DNA of 64,000 bases. Source: Streptomyces sp. Ag109_O5-1 (GTDB lineage: Bacteria > Actinomycetota > Actinomycetes > Streptomycetales > Streptomycetaceae). The position numbers and the translations under genes were made by a program. The DNA lies in NCBI RefSeq assembly GCF_003814875.1, contig NZ_RKQF01000001.1:3844001-3908000 (forward strand). Direction: 5' to 3'. Positions 59,537 through 64,000 of the stretch are shown here, one piece after another. Positions within the stretch are counted from its first letter, which is position 1, and each line of letters opens with the position of its first letter. The notes under the pieces were generated by a model. The model was not told the origin of the DNA. It saw only the letters and a program-made list of their open reading frames with translations, and searched no databases.

Positions 59537-60463
59537 TCAGCCCTTGCTGACCATCGAGCGGAGGAAGAAGCGCAGGTTCGCCGGCTTCTCCGCGAGCCTC
59601 CGCATGAAGTAGCCGTACCAGTCGGTGCCGTAGGCGGTGTAGACCCGCATCCGGTGGCCCTCGGCGGCGAGCCGCAGGTGCTCGTCGCTCCGGATGCCGT
59701 ACAGCATCTGGAACTCGTACTCGTCGGGCTTGCGCCCGGCGCGCCGGGCGAGTTCCTGGGCGATCGAGATGAGGCGCGGGTCGTGGGACCCGACCATCGG
59801 GTACCCCTCGCCGTCCATCAGAGTCCGCAGGATCCGCACATACGCCTTGTCGATCTCGCTCTTCTGCTGGTAGGCGACCTCGGCGGGCTCCTTGTAGGCG
59901 CCCTTGACCAGGCGGACCCGGCTGCCGGCGTCGGCGAGGCGGCGGGCGTCGGCCTCGGTGCGGAAGAGGTAGGCCTGGATGACGCAGCCGGTCTGCGGGA
60001 AGTCCTTCCGCAGCTCCTCGTGGATGGCGAACATCGAGTCGAGGGTGGTGTGGTCCTCGGCGTCGAGGGTGACGGTCGTACCGATGGCGGCGGCGGCCTC
60101 GACGACCGGGCGGACGTTGGCGAGGGCCAGCTCGTGGCCGCCTTCCAGCGCCTGCCCGAACATCGACAGCTTGACGGACATCTCGACGCGCTCGCCGAGG
60201 CCCAGCTCGCGCAGCCGGTCGATCAGCGCCAGGTAGGCGTCCCGGGCGGCGGCGGCCTGCTCGGGGGTGGCGATGTCCTCGCCGACGACGTCCATCGTCA
60301 GCTCCAGGCCGCGGCCGGTGAGCTGTTCGATGATCGGGACGATGTCGCCGACGGTCTCACCGGGGATGAAGCGGTCGACGACCTGCTTCGTCACCGGGGC
60401 CGCCGAGATCAGGCGTCGCATCCGGTCGCTGCGCGACGCGGCGAGAATCACGGGACCCAGCAC
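59537..60463 (-). CDS. Proline dehydrogenase
   Basis: FAD enzyme oxidising proline to pyrroline-5-carboxylate at the membrane face, first step before PruA. The protein is 308 aa, the short monofunctional type. Barrel motifs include TLDAEDHTTLDSMF, VIQAYLFRTEADA, RLVKGAYKEPAEVAYQQKSE and VGSHDPRLI, with FQMLYGIR and RVYTAYGTDWYGYFMRRLAE at the end. The GTG at 60461-60463 has GGAGG 7 nt upstream. Divergent from the PucR-type regulator. Confidence 0.95.
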   Translation of the reverse strand: MLGPVILAASRSDRMRRLISAAPVTKQVVDRFIPGETVGDIVPIIEQLTGRGLELTMDVVGEDIATPEQAAAARDAYLALIDRLRELGLGERVEMSVKLSMFGQALEGGHELALANVRPVVEAAAAIGTTVTLDAEDHTTLDSMFAIHEELRKDFPQTGCVIQAYLFRTEADARRLADAGSRVRLVKGAYKEPAEVAYQQKSEIDKAYVRILRTLMDGEGYPMVGSHDPRLISIAQELARRAGRKPDEYEFQMLYGIRSDEHLRLAAEGHRMRVYTAYGTDWYGYFMRRLAEKPANLRFFLRSMVSKG

Positions 60464-60644
60464 GGGGCACCTCCACAACACATGCCGTAACGGCCGCGAT
60501 CCGACGATGTGGATACGGCACGGGGAACCACCGTGAAAGTTAAGGATCCCTCCGATCGTGGGCCATCGACAGCTGTCACGCATCCGTGCCACGGATCTCA
60601 GACAGATGTATGAAGGCATCCGTGAATTGCGGGAGAATGCCCGG

Positions 60645-61901
60645 GTGACGTCGGAATTCAAGGATGACTACCAGGAGCTGGTGGACGAGATCTCGGAGCT
60701 CCTCGGCGTCCCGGCGACCCTGGAGAACCGCGACTTCGAGCTGATCGCCTTCGGGGTGTACGACAGTGAGGGCGACCTCGATCCGTCGGCGCTGGACCCG
60801 GTCCGCACCCGTTCGATCCTGACCCGGCGCTCCACGGCGGCGGTCCGCACCTGGTTCGAGGGTTTCGGCATCACCCGGGCGACCGGCCCGGTCCGGATCC
60901 CGCCGACCCCGGAGGCGGGGGTGTACCGGGGGCGGATCTGCCTGCCGGTACGCCATCGGGGTGTCGTCCTCGGCTACGTCTGGCTCCTGGACAGCGACCC
61001 CGGCCCGACGGACGCCCAGCTGGCCGCGGCCATGGGCGTGGCCGGGCGGATCGGCGCGCTGCTCGCGGACGAGGCGCAGGCGGGGGCGGGGCTGGGCCGG
61101 GAGCTGCGGGCGGTGCTGGTCGCGGAGAGCGGCTGGCAGCGGGACATGGCGGTGGCCGAGCTGCGGACCGCCCTGGGTGTGCGCGCGGACGCCCCGCACA
61201 CCCTGGTCTGCGTCGCCCCCTGGCCGTCCGCCGACCCGGACGACGCCCCGTCGCCGCGTACGGTCCCGCACGCCACCGCGCTGTGCACGCTGCCGTGGGG
61301 GGCCACCGGCCACAGCCTGGCCGTGCTGGTGCGGCTGCGCAGCACGGACGTGGCCACCCCCGCCCTGACGGCCGCCGCGCGGCTGCTCAAGGAGGCCGAG
61401 GAGGCCCGGGCGGCTGCGGCACGCGGGGCCGGAGCGCGGACGGCGGCGGCCGTGGCGGCGGGGTCCGCCGGAGCGGCCGCGGCGGCACAGGGCTGCGCGG
61501 CGGGGGTGGGCGAGGCCCGTACCGGGCTGGCGGAGCTGGGCACGGTCTGGCAGGAGGCCGCCGCGGCGACCCGGGCCGCGCTGGCGGAGCCCCGGTTCGG
61601 GCCGGTGGCGGAGTGGGCGCGCATCGGTCCGTACCGGCTGCTGACCACGCTGCCGCCGGAGGCGTCCCACGACCCGGCCGTGGCCCCGCTGCTCACCCCG
61701 GCCCACCGCGAACTGGCCCGCACCGCCGAGGTCTACCTGGACTGCGCGGGCCAGGCGGGCCGCGCCGCCGCGGCCCTCGGCATCCACCGGCAGACCCTGT
61801 ACTACCGCCTGTCCCGCGTCGAACAGCTCACCGGCCTCGACCTGGACGACGGCGAGGACCGGCTGCTGCTGCACATGGCACTGAAGGGGGCACGGCTTTA
61901 G
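60645..61901 (+). CDS. PucR/CdaR-type regulator of proline catabolism
   Basis: A 418-aa activator-type regulator. The N-terminal sensing part starts KDDYQELVDEISELLGVPAT. A central Ala-rich GGDEF-like region follows. The C-terminal helix-turn-helix is DCAGQAGRAAAALGIHRQTL then YYRLSRVEQLTGLDLDD. Proteins of this type (PruR/PutR) activate proline dehydrogenase genes in actinobacteria (family knowledge), which fits the divergent position. The GTG at 60645 begins the conserved region; the frame is open to 60558. A short Ala-only stretch (about residues 260-290) is likely a linker. Confidence 0.85.
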   Translation: MTSEFKDDYQELVDEISELLGVPATLENRDFELIAFGVYDSEGDLDPSALDPVRTRSILTRRSTAAVRTWFEGFGITRATGPVRIPPTPEAGVYRGRICLPVRHRGVVLGYVWLLDSDPGPTDAQLAAAMGVAGRIGALLADEAQAGAGLGRELRAVLVAESGWQRDMAVAELRTALGVRADAPHTLVCVAPWPSADPDDAPSPRTVPHATALCTLPWGATGHSLAVLVRLRSTDVATPALTAAARLLKEAEEARAAAARGAGARTAAAVAAGSAGAAAAAQGCAAGVGEARTGLAELGTVWQEAAAATRAALAEPRFGPVAEWARIGPYRLLTTLPPEASHDPAVAPLLTPAHRELARTAEVYLDCAGQAGRAAAALGIHRQTLYYRLSRVEQLTGLDLDDGEDRLLLHMALKGARL

Positions 61902-61931
61902 CAGCCCGTACGGCCGGGTCTCCGCCGCCCG

Positions 61932-63347
61932 TCACACACCCGGCGGCCGGAGGAGGTCCGCCACGGCCGCGATGCCCTCCGCGATCCGGTGTTCCGTCAC
62001 GGTGCCGAATCCCAGGACCAGTTGGGGCGGGTGCGCGGCGCCGGAAGCGCGGAACGCGCTCATGCCGTACAGCCCCACCCCGCGGGTACGGGCCTGCGCC
62101 ACCACGCTCGCCTCGTCGGCGCCGGCCGGCAGATGGGCCACGGCGTGGAAACCCGCCGCCAGGCCCGACAGCCGTACGGCGGGGGCGTGCCGGTCCAGCG
62201 CTTGGACGAGGGCGGTGCGACGGGCGGCATAGGTCGCGCGCATACGGCGCAACTGGCGGTCGTAGCGGCCGGATTCGATCAGCCGGGCCAGGGCCAGCTG
62301 GTCGAGGGTGGGTGAGCCGCGGTCTGCGATCCGTTTGAGGTCGGTGAGCGGTCCGGTGAGCGGGGGCGGGCAGAGCAGCCAGCCCAGACGCAGGGCGGGG
62401 GCGAGGGACTTGCTGACGGTCCCGATGGAGATCACCCGATCGCAGGCCAGCCCCTGCAGTGCGCCCACCGGTTCGCCGTCGTAGCGGAACTCGGCGTCGT
62501 AGTCGTCCTCGATGACGTACGCGTCCCGGCGCGCCGCCCAGTCGATCAGGGCGTGCCGGCGCTCGGGCGTCAGCACGACACCCGTCGGCCACTGGTGCGC
62601 CGGAGTGACGATCACCGCGCGGGCCCCGGTGGCGTCCAGCGCCCGTACGTCGACCCCGGCCTCGTCGACCGGAACGGGTACCGCCCGCAGGCCCGCCGCC
62701 TCCGCGGCCGCCCGCGCGGTGCCGGGGCCGCCCGGGTCCTCGTACGCCACGGCCTCGGCTCCCCGCCGCGCGAGTGCACTCAGGGCGAGGCTCAGCCCCT
62801 GGGCGTAGCCGGAGCAGACGACGGTACGGGCGGGGTCGGCGGCGGCGCCGCGGACCCGGCGCAGGTACCCGGCGACGATCTCGTGCAGGGCCGGACTCCC
62901 GCGCGGGTCACCGTAGTCGAGGTCCGCGGTGGGCATGCACCGGGCGGCCTCCCTGGTCGCCCAGAGCCAGTCGGCGACCGGGAAGGAGGTGAGGTCCGGG
63001 ACGCCGTGCCGGAAGTCGGCGACCGGGCGGGGGCCGGTGCCGGGCGGGGCCGGCGCGGGGGCCTCGGGCACCTGAGCGCAGGGGGCGACGCGGGTGGCCG
63101 AGCCGACCCGGGTGACGAGATAGCCCTCGGCCTGGAGCTGGGCGTAGCAGTCCTGGACGAGCCCGCGGGACACCCCCAGCAGCCGGGCGAGTTCACGCGA
63201 GGACGGCAGCCGCTCGCCGGCCTGGAGCCGGCCCGAGCGGATCGCGTCCCGCAGCTGGCCCTCCAACTGCGCACACAGCCGCACCCCGCTCTCCCGCTCG
63301 ACGGTCAGGAGGATTCCGGGCGACAGACCGGCCCACTGCACAGGCAT
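61932..63347 (-). CDS. MocR/PdxR-type GntR regulator with aminotransferase-like domain
   Basis: A 471-aa fusion of a GntR winged helix (about residues 25-85; AIRSGRLQAGERLPSSRELA, LLGVSRGLVQDCY) and a fold-type I aminotransferase domain. The PLP-lysine region is VISIGTVSKSLAPALRLGWL, with DDYDAEFRYDGEPV nearby. Such proteins sense PLP or a PLP-linked amine. The ATG is at 63345-63347. Only 47 bp separate it from the divergent MFS gene, its probable target. Confidence 0.9.
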   Translation of the reverse strand: MPVQWAGLSPGILLTVERESGVRLCAQLEGQLRDAIRSGRLQAGERLPSSRELARLLGVSRGLVQDCYAQLQAEGYLVTRVGSATRVAPCAQVPEAPAPAPPGTGPRPVADFRHGVPDLTSFPVADWLWATREAARCMPTADLDYGDPRGSPALHEIVAGYLRRVRGAAADPARTVVCSGYAQGLSLALSALARRGAEAVAYEDPGGPGTARAAAEAAGLRAVPVPVDEAGVDVRALDATGARAVIVTPAHQWPTGVVLTPERRHALIDWAARRDAYVIEDDYDAEFRYDGEPVGALQGLACDRVISIGTVSKSLAPALRLGWLLCPPPLTGPLTDLKRIADRGSPTLDQLALARLIESGRYDRQLRRMRATYAARRTALVQALDRHAPAVRLSGLAAGFHAVAHLPAGADEASVVAQARTRGVGLYGMSAFRASGAAHPPQLVLGFGTVTEHRIAEGIAAVADLLRPPGV

Positions 63348-63394
63348 GGAATTGGAGCTTAGCCGGGAGCCGGTCGGCTCATAGCGTCGAGGAC

Positions 63395-64000
63395 ATGACG
63401 ACTTCGGCGAACCGCCCGGTCCTGGCCCCGACCCCGCGCCCGCGCCTGCTCAGCCGGGCGCTGCTGCTCCGCTTCGTGAGCATGGTCGGCGCGATGGTCA
63501 GCTTCTTCCTGCTGCTGTCGGTCGTGCCCGCGTACGCGGCCCAGGCGGGCGGGGGTGGGGCGGCGGGCATCGCCACCGGCTCCCTGATGCTCGCCACGGT
63601 CCTCGGTGAACTCGCCACTCCCCGGCTCGTCGACCGGTACGGCTACCGGGTGACGCTGATGGCGGGCCTGTTCCTGATGGGCGCCCCGGCCCTGGTGCTC
63701 ACGGTCTCGCCGCACGTGGCGTGGATCGCGGCCGTCTGTCTGCTGCGCGGCCTCGGCTTCGCCCTCACGATCGTCGCGGGCGGCGCCCTGACCGCGACGC
63801 TGATCCCGCCGGAGCGGCGCGGGGAGGGCCTGGCCGTGGTGGGTCTGGTCTCCGGCGTGCCGTCGCTGATCGCTCTGCCCCTGGGCCTGTGGCTGGCCGG
63901 ACACACCGGGTACGGGGTGACGGCCGTGACCGGGGGCATGGCGGCACTCGTGACGACGGTGTCGGTCCTCGGGCTGCCGGACCGCGAGAGGCGGACGGCA
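63395..64000 (+). CDS. MFS transporter, N-terminal part (runs off the right edge)
   Basis: The first 202 codons of a major facilitator permease; no stop in the window. Six hydrophobic segments are visible, starting LLLRFVSMVGAMVSFFLLLS. The motif-A-like loop between TM2 and TM3 is RLVDRYGYRVTLMAGL, and GLGFALTIVAGGALTATLIP follows. The ATG is at 63395. Divergent from the MocR regulator, suggesting export or import of a compound sensed by it. Confidence 0.85.
   Translation, partial: MTTSANRPVLAPTPRPRLLSRALLLRFVSMVGAMVSFFLLLSVVPAYAAQAGGGGAAGIATGSLMLATVLGELATPRLVDRYGYRVTLMAGLFLMGAPALVLTVSPHVAWIAAVCLLRGLGFALTIVAGGALTATLIPPERRGEGLAVVGLVSGVPSLIALPLGLWLAGHTGYGVTAVTGGMAALVTTVSVLGLPDRERRTA

Overview
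The window is a high-GC actinobacterial chromosome segment, almost certainly Streptomyces. The signs are strong G/C bias at third codon positions with GTG and TTG starts, a lysine-rich HupS nucleoid protein, two tandem conservons, a free-standing AccB/AccE pair, secreted glycosidases, and a gene order (ddlA-gpsA-plsC-cofC-hupS-leuD-leuC-ndgR ... gltX ... cvn1-cvn2 ... accE-accB ... cimA ... ilvE-leuB ... pruA-proline dehydrogenase) that I recognise from memory as close to the core region of S. coelicolor around SCO5560 to SCO5518. No rRNA, CRISPR array, prophage, insertion sequence or biosynthetic megacluster was seen.

Layout. 1-4700: the 5' part of ddlA, then gpsA and plsC (cell wall and phospholipid synthesis), divergent from cofC (coenzyme F420), then hupS. 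4700-7700: leuD-leuC divergent from the IclR regulator ndgR, with a dyad between them. 7700-9200: a repeat-filled gap, then a DUF4188 gene divergent from a MerR gene. 9200-9710: five tRNA genes, Gln-Glu-Glu-Gln-Glu in transcription order. 9800-15540: a HAD hydrolase, a secreted propeller protein, gltX, a fumarylacetoacetate-hydrolase-family enzyme and a short protein with a duplicated motif. 16100-26800: two complete conservons (cvnA-B-C-D twice), which are histidine-kinase-like membrane sensors with roadblock, DUF742 and Ras-like GTPase partners. 27200-29000: the acyl-CoA carboxylase beta and epsilon subunits. 29400-36400: small metabolic and regulatory genes (YceI, two YdeI paralogues around a DUF899 gene, an anti-sigma-type ATPase, two MarR regulators, FUSC and TPM membrane proteins). 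36400-41500: divergent secreted GH3 and GH30 glycosidases. 41500-53400: branched-chain amino acid genes (cimA, ilvE, leuB) surrounding a nitrogen island. 53400-64000: a phosphatase, an aminoglycoside 2'-acetyltransferase homologue, an SDR/XRE pair, the proline catabolic genes with their PucR-type regulator, a MocR regulator and the start of an MFS transporter.

Two themes link the genes. First, leucine/isoleucine metabolism (leuC, leuD, cimA, ilvE, leuB, and NdgR as regulator) is spread across the window. cimA is preceded by a short ORF with a Val-Ala-Ile-Val-Val-Leu run and a terminator hairpin, which resembles attenuation. Second, a compact island at 44.7-50.4 kb holds a fused gamma-beta urease subunit, a divergent urease alpha subunit without the usual flap cysteine, an agmatine deiminase, a TetR regulator and a divergent NCS1-type permease that carries a frameshift as read here. 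No urease nickel-accessory gene is present. This island is the best candidate in the window for an incompletely described system: it may act on a ureido or guanidino compound other than urea, but that is inference.
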